A stretch of DNA of 64,000 nt from Pontibacter russatus (GTDB taxonomy: Bacteria; Bacteroidota; Bacteroidia; Cytophagales; Hymenobacteraceae): contig NZ_CP047984.1 of assembly GCF_009931655.1 (NCBI RefSeq), forward strand, positions 2,807,001-2,871,000. The letters are read 5' to 3'. This document shows, one piece after another, positions 27,463 through 35,839 of the stretch. The position numbers and the translations under genes are program-made. Within the stretch, counting starts at the first letter, position 1. Each line of letters starts with the position of its first letter. Under the pieces are notes generated by a model. It was not told the DNA's origin and made no database searches. It saw only the letters and a program-made list of their open reading frames with translations.

Positions 27463-28269
27463 TTACGGCTGGCACACCTGCGCCAGCGCCTCCAGTACCG
27501 GCCGGGTCGTATGCTCCAGTGCCCTCTTTATCTCCTGCACCTGCTCCTCGTCCGGCTCGCCCGTCCACTCATCCATGAAAAACTTCTTGAACTCAATGCT
27601 CAGCACGCAGGCCTTGTCGCCGAAGGTGTCGTGAATCCAGCGCATGAAATGGCCGCCTTTGAACTTCACGTTCTCGCGCACGTCCAGGTGGCGGCCCTGG
27701 TAGTTGTAGGCGTGCAGGCTGTGTGTGAATGCCTCCACCACCGGGGCCCATTTCTCGCGGTTCATGTTGCCGGTGCCGATGTTCACTTCCGGGTTTTCGT
27801 CGGGGTTGGCGGCGGGGGCTGAGGCGCCGTCGCGCTTGTGGTTGTAGGTGTGCAGGTCATATACCACAAAGCAGCCGTGCTGTTCCTTTATTTCCGTCAG
27901 CAGCTGTTTTACATCGGCATAAAACCGGTCGTAGCGGCTCATGGATTCCTTTGCCAGCGTCTCCGGCAAATCCTGCTTCCACACGTCCAGGCCCCAGGCG
28001 TCCTCGGGCTGGCGGTAGATGGCTTTCTCGGGCGGCCGGTTCAGGTCCAGCTCAAAGCGGGAGTTGTGGCCGATGATCTGGTTGTCGGCCACGGCCACCC
28101 ATATATCCGTGAAGGGGTCCTCCTCGCGCAGGCGCTCCGCCGCCGCCAGCGCAAACAGGTTGCTGATGTTCTGGCGCACGTTGTGCCCGCTGTGGATGGC
28201 CGTGGCCACCAATGGGCTCTCGCCGCGCTTCAGGGTATAGTAAACGGTGTCTACTTTTGTCTGTGTCAT
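27463..28269 (-). CDS. N-formylglutamate-amidohydrolase-like protein
   Basis: 268-residue zinc hydrolase of the FGase family, related in fold to M14-type carboxypeptidases and deformylating or deglutamylating enzymes. Expected zinc and catalytic residues are in ATAIHSGHNV near the start, VYDLHTYNHKR in the middle and RHLDVREN; the FELDLNRPP block is a family hallmark. ATG at 28269 gives the normal N-terminus; an upstream extension to 28479 reads as non-protein sequence. No other histidine-degradation gene is nearby, so its substrate is probably not simple N-formylglutamate. It precedes DUF1704 and the ATP-grasp ligase on the same strand. Confidence 0.85.
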   Translation of the reverse strand: MTQTKVDTVYYTLKRGESPLVATAIHSGHNVRQNISNLFALAAAERLREEDPFTDIWVAVADNQIIGHNSRFELDLNRPPEKAIYRQPEDAWGLDVWKQDLPETLAKESMSRYDRFYADVKQLLTEIKEQHGCFVVYDLHTYNHKRDGASAPAANPDENPEVNIGTGNMNREKWAPVVEAFTHSLHAYNYQGRHLDVRENVKFKGGHFMRWIHDTFGDKACVLSIEFKKFFMDEWTGEPDEEQVQEIKRALEHTTRPVLEALAQVCQP

Positions 28270-28409
28270 GGCTTGGTGTTTGGTAAGAATGTACCCGCTA
28301 ACGCGGCCGAAGGTTATGCTGCGGGCCGGTTGCTGCTGAACCTGACTGCCGGAAGGAAGTATAGAAAGCAGGAGAACTTTCTTAATTTGACTACAAACCT
28401 GCTGCTGCC

Positions 28410-28619
28410 ATGACCGCCCCTGATGAGAAGAAAACCAAAACCTGCCCCAACTGCGGGGAAGAGGTGCCTCTCCGCACAAAGCAGTGCCCCAACTGCGGCC
28501 AATTGCTGGGGGGCAGCTCCAGGCAGAGCCGGCACTGGCTCAGGACCCTCACACCCACCGAGATTTTCCTGCTGGTGCTGGGCAGCCTGATGCTGACGGT
28601 TTTCCTGGTGGCTTTATAA
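28410..28619 (+). CDS. Zinc-ribbon small membrane protein
   Basis: 69 residues. Two CPNCG knuckles (residues 12-16 and 26-30) form a zinc ribbon of the zinc_ribbon_2 kind, followed by one C-terminal membrane helix (IFLLVLGSLMLTVFLVAL). The role is unknown. It ends 4 nt before the next gene, so the two form a small operon divergent from the amidohydrolase gene. Confidence 0.8.
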   Translation: MTAPDEKKTKTCPNCGEEVPLRTKQCPNCGQLLGGSSRQSRHWLRTLTPTEIFLLVLGSLMLTVFLVAL

Positions 28620-28623
28620 GGAG

Positions 28624-29001
28624 ATGATGATGCAAACCCTGCGGCACCCGCTCTTCCTGCTATGCCTTGCGCTGTTCTGCCTGAACCAGGCGCTGGAGCG
28701 GGCGCAGGTGTATATATGGCCGCTGCACACGCACCTCGACGACCTGCTGTGCCTGCCCCTCACGCTCCGGATGGTGCTGGCGGTGCAGCACCTGTACTTC
28801 CGGGACGGCGGCATGGTGCTGCCGGTGCGGCATGTTGTGTTTGCGGTGGCGGCTTACAGTGTGTGTTTTGAGCTGCTCCTGCCGCGCTACAAGCCTATAT
28901 ATACCGCTGATGCGTTGGACGTGCTGGCCTATATGCTGGGCGGCGTGCTGTTTCATCTATACCTGAACAAGCCAGCCGGGAAGTCTGCACCAGCATTATG
29001 A
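28624..29001 (+). CDS. Small polytopic membrane protein
   Basis: 125 residues with about three membrane helices; the pattern (HTHLDDLLCLPLTL, then FELLLPRYKPIYTADALDVLAYMLG) resembles VanZ-like or the 'magnesium citrate secondary transporter' small proteins of Cytophagales. Transport activity is not supported by anything visible. Translationally close to the zinc-ribbon gene (4 nt). Confidence 0.65.
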   Translation: MMMQTLRHPLFLLCLALFCLNQALERAQVYIWPLHTHLDDLLCLPLTLRMVLAVQHLYFRDGGMVLPVRHVVFAVAAYSVCFELLLPRYKPIYTADALDVLAYMLGGVLFHLYLNKPAGKSAPAL

Positions 29002-29179
29002 CAGCAACTGCCGCATCCATCCGCTTCTTTATATATAAGGGCAGGCACTGCCAGCCCCAACTGAAATTTTTTCTCACCCCAAAGCAACCTTCTGCTGAGA
29101 TTTGCATCTTTTATTCAGATACCAAAGCGGGGGCAGCCTGCCTTGCCTGAAATAACCACTAACCACATAAAACAGAAAT

Positions 29180-29902
29180 ATGAAGACGATCAAATATTAC
29201 ATGACCGCCCTTGCCGTATTCACCCTCGCGCTGCTGCTGGCAGACGCGCCCCTGATGGCCCAGCAACTGCGCGGCAATGGCAACATGCAGACGCAGGACC
29301 GCAAGGTGTCCGGGTTTGAGGGAATCAACGTGGGTGGCGGCTTTACCGTGGAGCTGACCCAGGGCAACAAGGAGAGCCTGCGCCTGGAGGCAGAGGAAAA
29401 CCTGCTGAGTAATATCAAAACGGAGGTGCGCAATGGCGTGCTCCACATCTACAACGAGGACGGCGTGACAACCAGCAAAGGCATGAAAGCCTACATCACC
29501 ATACAGGAGCTGAACAGCATGGAGATCAGCGGCGGCGTGAAAGTGATCGGAAAATCACCCTTCCGATCGGATGCGCTGAAACTGGAACTGAGCGGGGCCT
29601 CCAACGTGAAACTTGACATCGACACCAAGGAGCTGAAGGCAGATATGAGCGGCGCAAGCAAAGCCGAACTGACAGGCAAGGCCGGTGAAGTGGATATGAG
29701 CCTGTCGGGAGCCTCGAAGGTGGAGGCGGCTGACCTGCAGGCAAAAAATGTGAAGGTAGAGGCCAGCGGTGCCAGCAAAGTGAAGCTATATGCCACCGAG
29801 TCGCTGGACATAGATGCCTCCGGCGCTTCTTTCGTTTATTACAAAGGCAGCCCGAGCATCACCGCCGAAACATCGTCGGCCGCCAAAGTGTCCAGGCTCT
29901 GA
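29180..29902 (+). CDS. GIN-domain (DUF2807) exported protein
   Basis: 240 residues: a signal peptide (about 1-28, ending near LMAQQ) and a right-handed beta-helix-like DUF2807 domain. The second half is built from repeated strands with SGASK/ SGASN motifs (LELSGASN, ADMSGASK, MSLSGASK, VEASGASK, IDASGAS). Such head GIN domain proteins are exported and thought to be surface or periplasmic in Bacteroidota; the function is unknown. A clear terminator follows. Confidence 0.88.
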   Translation: MKTIKYYMTALAVFTLALLLADAPLMAQQLRGNGNMQTQDRKVSGFEGINVGGGFTVELTQGNKESLRLEAEENLLSNIKTEVRNGVLHIYNEDGVTTSKGMKAYITIQELNSMEISGGVKVIGKSPFRSDALKLELSGASNVKLDIDTKELKADMSGASKAELTGKAGEVDMSLSGASKVEAADLQAKNVKVEASGASKVKLYATESLDIDASGASFVYYKGSPSITAETSSAAKVSRL

Positions 29903-29925
29903 CGCGTCAGCGGATTCAATATATA

Positions 29926-29957
29926 AAAGCAGCCTTGCCCTGGGCTGCTTTTTTTTG
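29926..29957 (+). terminator. Rho-independent terminator after the GIN-domain gene
   Basis: Stem AGCAGCC / GGCTGCT with a loop of about 8 nt and a run of eight T (29950-29957): a textbook intrinsic terminator. Confidence 0.85.
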
Positions 29958-30036
29958 TGCGGTGGCAGGCGCTTATCCTTTGGCGGCGGCACCCCGTATA
30001 GGAAAAGCAGCATCAGAACCACAAACCTATAGACCT

Positions 30037-30303
30037 ATGAGCGAAGCTAAGAAAACAACCGACCACAAAGAGATTCAGAAATGGGCCGAGCAGCACGGCG
30101 GCAAGCCGTCCATCATCAAAGGCACCGAAAAAGACGGCAGCGGCGAGGGTGTGCTCCGCATCCACTTCCCCAAAAAGAGCGACAGCAACGACAGTTTTGA
30201 GGGAGTAAGCTGGGAGGAGTTCTTCAAGGAGTTTGAGCACAGCAAACTGGCCCTGCTCCACGACCCGAACGGCAATTTCAACAAACTTGTTAAAAGAGAC
30301 TGA
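30037..30303 (+). CDS. Small conserved protein of unknown function
   Basis: 88 soluble residues from ATG at 30037 (MSEAKKTTDHKEIQKWAEQ). The pattern QKWAEQHGGKPSIIKGTE ... LRIHFP ... VSWEEFFKEFEHSKLALLH matches a widespread small bacterial family that is often mislabelled as a glucan-branching-enzyme fragment. Frame extension upstream to 29935 overlaps the terminator and is rejected. It ends at a strong bidirectional terminator. Confidence 0.75.
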   Translation: MSEAKKTTDHKEIQKWAEQHGGKPSIIKGTEKDGSGEGVLRIHFPKKSDSNDSFEGVSWEEFFKEFEHSKLALLHDPNGNFNKLVKRD

Positions 30304-30324
30304 GGGCTATATATAACCAGACAA

Positions 30325-30366
30325 AAAAGCGTCGGCCGGAGCTATACAGTTCCGGCCGACGCTTTT
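30325..30366. terminator. Strong bidirectional terminator
   Basis: A perfect 16-bp inverted repeat (30325-30340 with 30351-30366), AAAAGCGTCGGCCGGA and its complement, with A/T runs at both ends, between convergent genes. Confidence 0.9.
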
Positions 30367-30405
30367 CCATGTGAGCTGAGCTATATATGACCGCTAACCC
30401 GGGAC

Positions 30406-31785
30406 CTACCGTACCGGGACCGGCAGCACCGGCAGGCTGGCGTGGCCCTCCGCGTCCACGGCCTGCACCGCGAAAAAGTAATTGTCTTTGGAGTAGTTGA
30501 GGTCGGCCTTCGTGTCCTTCACGAAGAACTTCTTTTCCCAGGCCGGGCTGCTGGTCCCGCGCATCAGCACAAAATAGCCTGCCGGTTTTTCGCCTTTGGC
30601 CGGTGCCTCCCACTGCAGTTGCGTGGTGTTGGTGAGGTCGGCGGTGAGCACGCTTGCTTGCTGGGGGGAGGCGGGCGCCCAGGCCAGGCTGGCCATCGTC
30701 GCCAGGTTCACACCGGTGTTTTTGCGCAAATACTCAAAGTCCATATATTCGATCAGGTCGCCGTACTGCTTGCCGTTTTCCTTGCGGATGTCCTGGTGCT
30801 GGTGGTCAAAGTCCTCGTTGGTTTCGCTCATGCGCACTGCCGCAAAGCCGTTCTGGTTGAAAGGCGTGTGGTCGCCGCCCCGCAGGAAGCGGTCAGCGCG
30901 GTACACCAGTATCACATCCAGCTGGTCGACATACTTCTCGCCCACGTTCTCCATATAGCGGGCGAGGCTGCGGCTCGGGCTGTCGTTCTCAGTGCCCATG
31001 GTTCTGCGCAGGCGCGCCTGCTCTTCAGTTTCGTTCGCGGGAGTGCCCTCGCTGAAAACGCGCACGGTGGTGTTGTTGTGCAGGCCGGTTTCGGCGGAGT
31101 AGGAGTTGCCCACCACGTCATTGTTGAGCATCGCCACCAGGTTCCAGTTCTCTTTCTTGGCGCGCTCTGCCAGGTGCCTGGAGCCATATAGCCCCTGCTC
31201 CTCGCCCTGAAAAGCCACGAACACCAGCGTTGCCGGGAACTGCCTGGAGGCCATGATACGGGCCATCTCCATCACCATGGCCACCCCCGAGGCATCGTCG
31301 TTCGCGCCGGGCGCTTTGCTTTTGGCGTCCATCACGTCCGTCACGCGCGAGTCCAGGTGGCCGCCCACAATAATCACGCGGTCATCGCTCGAGTCGGTGC
31401 CTTTCAGGGTGGCCATCACATTGGCCATCTCCACGTCCTGCGGAATGCGCCGCCCGTCGGCCTTCACTGTATAGCGGTCCATCTCCACGGTCATGCGGCC
31501 GCCGGAGGCCTGGGCATATTTCTCAAACTCCGACTTCACCCACTCGCGGGCGGCCCCGATACCTTCTTTCTTGCTGGTGGTGCTGCTGAGGGAGTGGCGG
31601 GTGCCAAAATCCACCATCTTCTGCACCAGTTGCTCCAGGCGCTGCGCCGACACCTGCTTCACCATCTGCTTTATCTCGTCGTCCTGGCGCACGGGCTCCT
31701 GGGCAAAGGTTTGGAAGGAAAGGAGAAGGCCTGCCACCAGTGCAGGCGCCAGCACCCGCCGGGTAAGGTTCAGTTTAAAGGTCAT
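30406..31785 (-). CDS. M28-family zinc aminopeptidase, secreted
   Basis: 459 residues with a signal peptide (about 1-28, LAPALVAGLLLSFQTFA). The M28 catalytic domain has co-catalytic zinc ligands in GGHLDS, GANDDASG, GEEQGLYGS and the GDHTPF histidine. After the peptidase, a C-terminal stretch (about 370-459, LQWEAPAKGEKPAGYFVLMRG) looks like a fibronectin-III-type domain. Probably exported to the periplasm or outside to release amino acids from peptides. ATG at 31785; an upstream in-frame start at 31824 is less likely. Confidence 0.9.
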   Translation of the reverse strand: MTFKLNLTRRVLAPALVAGLLLSFQTFAQEPVRQDDEIKQMVKQVSAQRLEQLVQKMVDFGTRHSLSSTTSKKEGIGAAREWVKSEFEKYAQASGGRMTVEMDRYTVKADGRRIPQDVEMANVMATLKGTDSSDDRVIIVGGHLDSRVTDVMDAKSKAPGANDDASGVAMVMEMARIMASRQFPATLVFVAFQGEEQGLYGSRHLAERAKKENWNLVAMLNNDVVGNSYSAETGLHNNTTVRVFSEGTPANETEEQARLRRTMGTENDSPSRSLARYMENVGEKYVDQLDVILVYRADRFLRGGDHTPFNQNGFAAVRMSETNEDFDHQHQDIRKENGKQYGDLIEYMDFEYLRKNTGVNLATMASLAWAPASPQQASVLTADLTNTTQLQWEAPAKGEKPAGYFVLMRGTSSPAWEKKFFVKDTKADLNYSKDNYFFAVQAVDAEGHASLPVLPVPVR

Positions 31786-31889
31786 ATAGGTCTGGGTATA
31801 GGAACAGGAAACCCTAAGATACAAAGGAGATTTAGATTACCGTTGCCGGGGCAGGAGCGAAGCGGATTGTTATATATAGCGGAGGTGTG

Positions 31890-32444
31890 TCAGAAGGCAA
31901 TCTGGCAGCGCTCGTGCTGCAGCAGGTGCAGGCCGTCCTCCACCTGCAGGATGGTTTTGGCGTTGGCAAGCTCGGTCTGGTAGCGGCGGGAGAGTTCGCG
32001 GCGCCTGATAGCCTCCAGAAAGCGGCGCGCGTCTTCCCTGCTCTCCAGTACAAGGCCGGGCACCTGCGTGGGCTTGTCGTCGTCGCCTTTGGCCACCATC
32101 GTGAAGTAGGAGGTGTTGGTATGCTTCACAAAGCCGGACTTCACATTCTCCGAAATCACTTTGATGCCCACCATCAGCGAGGTGTTGCCCACATAGTTGA
32201 TGGAGGCCAGCAGCGACACCAGTTCGCCCACCTCCACCGGCTGCAGAAAGTTCACCCCGTCCACCGACACCGTGACGCAGTAGTTGCCGGCGTGCTTGGC
32301 GGCACAGGCATAGGCCACCTTGTCCATCAGCGAGAGCAGGATGCCACCGTGTATCTTGCCGCCAAAGTTGGCATAGCTCGGTATCATCAGCTCGGTGAGG
32401 GTGGTTTGGGAATAGGCGACGGTGCGAAAGGCAGGCTGGGCCAT
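31890..32444 (-). CDS. Acyl-CoA thioesterase, hotdog fold
   Basis: 184 residues. Single hotdog domain of the YciA/BACH type: NFGGKIHGGILLSLMDKVAYACAAKH is the signature around the active site, followed by VSVDGVNFLQPV. It hydrolyses acyl-CoA in the cytoplasm. A C-terminal extension of about 50 residues (REDARRFLEAIRRREL onward) is longer than in YciA and mostly helical. Confidence 0.88.
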   Translation of the reverse strand: MAQPAFRTVAYSQTTLTELMIPSYANFGGKIHGGILLSLMDKVAYACAAKHAGNYCVTVSVDGVNFLQPVEVGELVSLLASINYVGNTSLMVGIKVISENVKSGFVKHTNTSYFTMVAKGDDDKPTQVPGLVLESREDARRFLEAIRRRELSRRYQTELANAKTILQVEDGLHLLQHERCQIAF

Positions 32445-32511
32445 ATAGGCAGGTTTATATATAAAAGGGATATATAAACGCTATACTCTTTTAAAGCGGC
32501 GGCTGTTGCGC

Positions 32512-32835
32512 CTACAGAAACACCACATCCTTCACGGCGTCGGTGCCTGCCTCGCGGTTCAGCAGCTCGATTACCTTACTCTTCGACATGTTGAGCTCGT
32601 GCTTGAGCGGGGCGGAGGTGAGCCGCACAAAGAGTTTGTGGTCCTTGAAGTACAGCTGCTGCGTTTTCAGGGCAATGGGCTTGCCCATGATTTTCTCCCA
32701 ACTCTGCACAATGTTTACCTCGCTCAGCTTGCCGTCCAGCCGGTACGCCTGCATCAGCGCCTTCAGGCTCTCGCCAATGGGCTGTATATCGGCCTTCCGC
32801 CTGTCAATCTCCTCTTTCTTCTTATAGTAGCGCAC
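32512..32835 (-). CDS. DciA-like (DUF721) protein
   Basis: 107 residues. The DUF721 pattern VQSWEKIMGKPIA, then LFVRLTSAPLKHEL and LLNREAG is clear. DciA-type proteins assist loading of the replicative helicase DnaB in bacteria lacking DnaC. In many Bacteroidota the gene lies next to recF; here recF is about 10 kb away on the same strand, with the redox region between. ATG at 32835. Confidence 0.85.
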   Translation of the reverse strand: MRYYKKKEEIDRRKADIQPIGESLKALMQAYRLDGKLSEVNIVQSWEKIMGKPIALKTQQLYFKDHKLFVRLTSAPLKHELNMSKSKVIELLNREAGTDAVKDVVFL

Positions 32836-32891
32836 GGCGGTTTAATTTTGAGTAATTGAGTTTTGAATGAGGTAAAAATGCCGGGTATTCT

Positions 32892-33235
32892 TCAGGTGCC
32901 TTGCTGCAGCATTTGTTCTACCTGTGCTTTCAATCTGGGCAGGTGGTTGATAACGGTTGATCAAATTAAATTATCTGAGATAGAATCATACCCGTGGATG
33001 ATTCTGTTTCTTGTGCCTATTACTGCTTAGCATCTATTAATGAAAAGCCAGGGTGCTTTTTCAAAATCCTATTGGCTGCCTCCCCGATAATTTCTAAGTT
33101 TCTTTCTACTGCCCGCTTTGTTTTGATGTCTTTCCGATATAATTCGAGTTCTTTCGGCATACCCTCAAAATAACTCTCAACCTCAACGATGGATTGCAAA
33201 ATATCATATAGCCATACCTGCACTTCCTCATCCAT
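32892..33235 (-). pseudogene. HepT-like RNase toxin, broken by frameshift and stop codon
   Basis: N-terminal part of a HepT (DUF86) toxin: from ATG at 33235 the frame reads normally to SLIDAKQ and then meets TAA at 33020. The missing C-terminus is still readable one frame away as VIGTRNRIIHGYDSISDNLI, including the RNRIIH (Rx4-6H-type) active-site motif. After that an in-frame TGA (32961-32963) stands where Trp is expected, followed by STVINHLPRLKAQVEQML and a final TGA at 32892. So one base deletion near 33023 and one nonsense change are both needed to explain it. Confidence 0.75.
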
Positions 33236-33527
33236 ATATCAGTTTCTTCTTTGTGTCGATAGCTTTCCTGAAAAACGGGTTGTTGATCGCTTTCTCTTCC
33301 AGCAAATCCACTTTCCGGTTAAATAGAGCCTCTAAGGAATACTTTAAATCAAAGAAGTTACTGGCATAATCGTACAAATCAACCGCTTCAAAATTAACTA
33401 CCAAATCAATGTCGCTGTCTTTATTGAACCTATCGGTCACGATAGAGCCGAAGGCAAACAACTTGGCTACCTTGTGTTTTTTACACAAGGCCACAAGCTT
33501 GTCGATGTTGGCCTCAATCGGATTCAT
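33228..33527 (-). CDS. MntA-like nucleotidyltransferase antitoxin
   Basis: 99 residues of the minimal nucleotidyltransferase family. The active-site pattern is complete: GS at 27-28 and DxD at 39-41 (KDSDIDLVV). In MntA/HepT systems MntA inactivates the HepT RNase by transferring AMP to it. The gene overlaps the start of the broken HepT gene by 8 nt, as expected for the pair. AT-rich compared with its neighbours, pointing to acquisition. Confidence 0.85.
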   Translation of the reverse strand: MNPIEANIDKLVALCKKHKVAKLFAFGSIVTDRFNKDSDIDLVVNFEAVDLYDYASNFFDLKYSLEALFNRKVDLLEEKAINNPFFRKAIDTKKKLIYG

Positions 33528-33644
33528 AGTTTAAAGATAAGCATAAATTGCGCGATTGTGTCATTCCGGAGGCCACGGGCCAATTTTTATATCCGGGAAG
33601 CCTTCTCACTCTTCCCGATAAATGATTTTTGTCAGTTTTTTGGC

Positions 33645-33687
33645 TGATTTAAGTCATTCTTTTGGGGAAACACGCACTTTACCTTTA
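33645..33687 (+). promoter_or_regulatory. Possible Crp/Fnr-type site and promoter upstream of ccoN
   Basis: TGATTTAAGTCA (33645-33656) fits the family core TGA-N6-TCA. TACCTTTA (33680-33687) is one base off the Bacteroidota -7 consensus TAnnTTTG. If that is the -7 box, the site is centred about 40-41 bp before the start of transcription, the class II activator position. The rest of the 377-bp region upstream of ccoN shows nothing else I can name. Inference from spacing only. Confidence 0.35.
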
Positions 33688-33904
33688 TTCCTGAACGGAG
33701 GCGGGTATGTTCAGAGCCAGCTGTAGCGTCCCAGACAAAAGCAACACCTGTGAAAATGAAGCTTCTAAAATCAGGAAGAAAAGGGACAAGCAATTATGCC
33801 TGCAGGCTGCAGGGGCTTTTTTTATCCTCCTATTTAAGATAAAGTTGTCCTTTATAGAATCTATAGCAGCATCCTAAACAGCAAATCCCAATTAAGCAAA
33901 ACGC

Positions 33905-35773
33905 ATGAAAGCAGTTTCTCTCCCCCGGATCAAACCATCTCTCCCCTTTTTGCTCCGGGGCCTGTTTGTGGCGGTGCTAAGCTTTGCCTCCACAGCCGTG
34001 TTTGCGCAGGAAGGCAGCGCAGCCGCCAGCGAAAGCCTGATTACGTTGCCGGGCATTGTCATCACCATCACCCTGCTGCTCATACCGCTTGTGGCGGCCC
34101 TGCTGCTGGTGGTGGTAAAGGCGAACGCGCTTTTCAAGAGCATCAGGTCCAGGAAAGACACCGAGGAGGCCGCGCGCTTTTCCGAGTACCTGAAGACGCT
34201 GAACGTGGAGCAGCTGAACGCGCTGCAGAAAGACAGGGAACACCAGGACTACCATCTCAACAACCGGGAGCTTGCCGGGCCTTTTTCTCCTGAAGACAGC
34301 AGGGGGCTGCTGAGCAGCATCAGCGAGCGGGCCAACATCCGTTTTATAGAGGCCAAGCGCAGGGCGCTGAAGCGGCCGGGCATAGACCCCGCGCTCTCCA
34401 GGCTGATACTCTGGTTCCTGGGCACCGCCACGTTCTGGCTCGTCTTCGGCACGTCGGTGGGCGAGTATGTGGGCATCAAGTTTGTGGCGCCCGATGTGGA
34501 CCAGGTGAGTTGGCTGAGCTTCGGGAGGCTGCGGCCGGTGCACACCAACGCTGTGTTCTGGGGCTGGTCGTCGCTGGCCATGCTGGGGCTGGGCTATTAC
34601 GTGGTGCCCCGGGTCGGCAACATCCAGATACACAGCCTGAGAGCCGGCTGGTGGACGCTTGTCCTTATAAATGCCTCGGTCGTGTTCGGGACCATCTCCC
34701 TGATGGCGGGCATCAACAACGGCGGCGGCGAGTACCGCGAGTATATATGGCCTATCCAGTTGCTGTTCGGCATCGGCCTGGTGATTACGCTGTACAACTA
34801 CGTGAAGACGGTGGCCAACCGCAAAACGACCGAGATCTATGTCTCGAACTGGTACATTGTGGCGGCGGTGATGTTCGCCATCGTCATCTCCATTGTGGCC
34901 TACGTGCCCAACTACCAGAACGGCCTCGGCGAAACCATCATCCAGGGCTACTACATGCACCAGGGGGTGGGCATGTGGTTTATGCTCTTCACGCTGGGGC
35001 TGGTGTACTACTATCTGCCACAGCAGCTCAACAAGCCCATATACTCCTACAGCCTGGGCATTCTCGCCTTCTGGTCACAGATATTCTTTTACACCCTCAT
35101 CGGCACGCACCACTTCGTGTTCAGCGCCATTCCGTGGTCGCTGCAGACGGTGGCCATTGTGGGCAGCGCCGGTATGATTATCCCCGTCGTGTCGGGCACC
35201 ACCAACTTCGTGATGACCTTTCGGGGGGCGTGGCACAAGGTGGCGGGCAGCTACACCCTGCCTTTCTTCATCGTGGGCATCATCTTCTACTTCACGGGCT
35301 CGCTGCAGGGCACGGCGGAGGCCTTCCGGAGCACCAACCTCATCTGGCACTTCACCGACTTCACGGTGGCGCACTCGCACCTGACCATGTACGGCATCAT
35401 CGCCTTCTTCCTGTGGGGCGGCATCTATGCCATCGTGCCGCGGCTCACGCAGCAGGAGCCGCCGCAACTCACCGTGGGCATGCACTTCTGGATGGCCTTT
35501 ATCGGGATGATGTTCTATACCGTGCCGCTGATGTGGGGCGGCACCATGCGCGGCCTGATGTGGATGGAAGGCGCACCCTTTATCGAGAGCGTGGTGATGA
35601 TGGCCCCGTACTGGCTGTGGCGCGCCATCGGTGGCTCCCTGATGTGGGCCTCGCACCTGGTGTTTGCCTACAACATGTACCGCATGATTAACCCGCGCCA
35701 CACCGTGAATATAAATGATGCCGCCATCGAAAGGCTGAACACGAAGGACTATGAACTGGTGGATATAAAATAG
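33905..35773 (+). CDS. ccoN: Divergent cbb3-type oxidase subunit I (CcoN-like)
   Basis: Haem-copper oxidase catalytic subunit. Expected ligands are present: H213 and H492 for low-spin haem b, H490 for haem b3, and H352, H402, H403 for CuB. Y396 sits six residues before H402, where cbb3 enzymes carry the cross-linked Tyr, which argues for O2 reduction. The Glu normally found in the TM stretch FEGPMM is Q468 here (GSLQGT). An unusual N-terminal extension of about 150 residues carries a signal-like segment, one more helix (ITITLLLIPLVAALLLVV) and a charged linker. 622 residues against about 475 for ordinary CcoN. Confidence 0.85.
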   Translation: MKAVSLPRIKPSLPFLLRGLFVAVLSFASTAVFAQEGSAAASESLITLPGIVITITLLLIPLVAALLLVVVKANALFKSIRSRKDTEEAARFSEYLKTLNVEQLNALQKDREHQDYHLNNRELAGPFSPEDSRGLLSSISERANIRFIEAKRRALKRPGIDPALSRLILWFLGTATFWLVFGTSVGEYVGIKFVAPDVDQVSWLSFGRLRPVHTNAVFWGWSSLAMLGLGYYVVPRVGNIQIHSLRAGWWTLVLINASVVFGTISLMAGINNGGGEYREYIWPIQLLFGIGLVITLYNYVKTVANRKTTEIYVSNWYIVAAVMFAIVISIVAYVPNYQNGLGETIIQGYYMHQGVGMWFMLFTLGLVYYYLPQQLNKPIYSYSLGILAFWSQIFFYTLIGTHHFVFSAIPWSLQTVAIVGSAGMIIPVVSGTTNFVMTFRGAWHKVAGSYTLPFFIVGIIFYFTGSLQGTAEAFRSTNLIWHFTDFTVAHSHLTMYGIIAFFLWGGIYAIVPRLTQQEPPQLTVGMHFWMAFIGMMFYTVPLMWGGTMRGLMWMEGAPFIESVVMMAPYWLWRAIGGSLMWASHLVFAYNMYRMINPRHTVNINDAAIERLNTKDYELVDIK

Positions 35774-35839
35774 GGCGGCGGATTTCTGAACCATATATAA
35801 ACCATAAAAACTAACAGATGCTTTCAGCACACCTGGCAT

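Noticed and set aside
33905..35773. Nitric-oxide reductase (NorB) identity for the CcoN-like protein
   Set aside because: The Tyr six residues before the CuB His pair is kept and the next gene is CcoO-like; cNOR lacks this Tyr. Left open only as a functional question.
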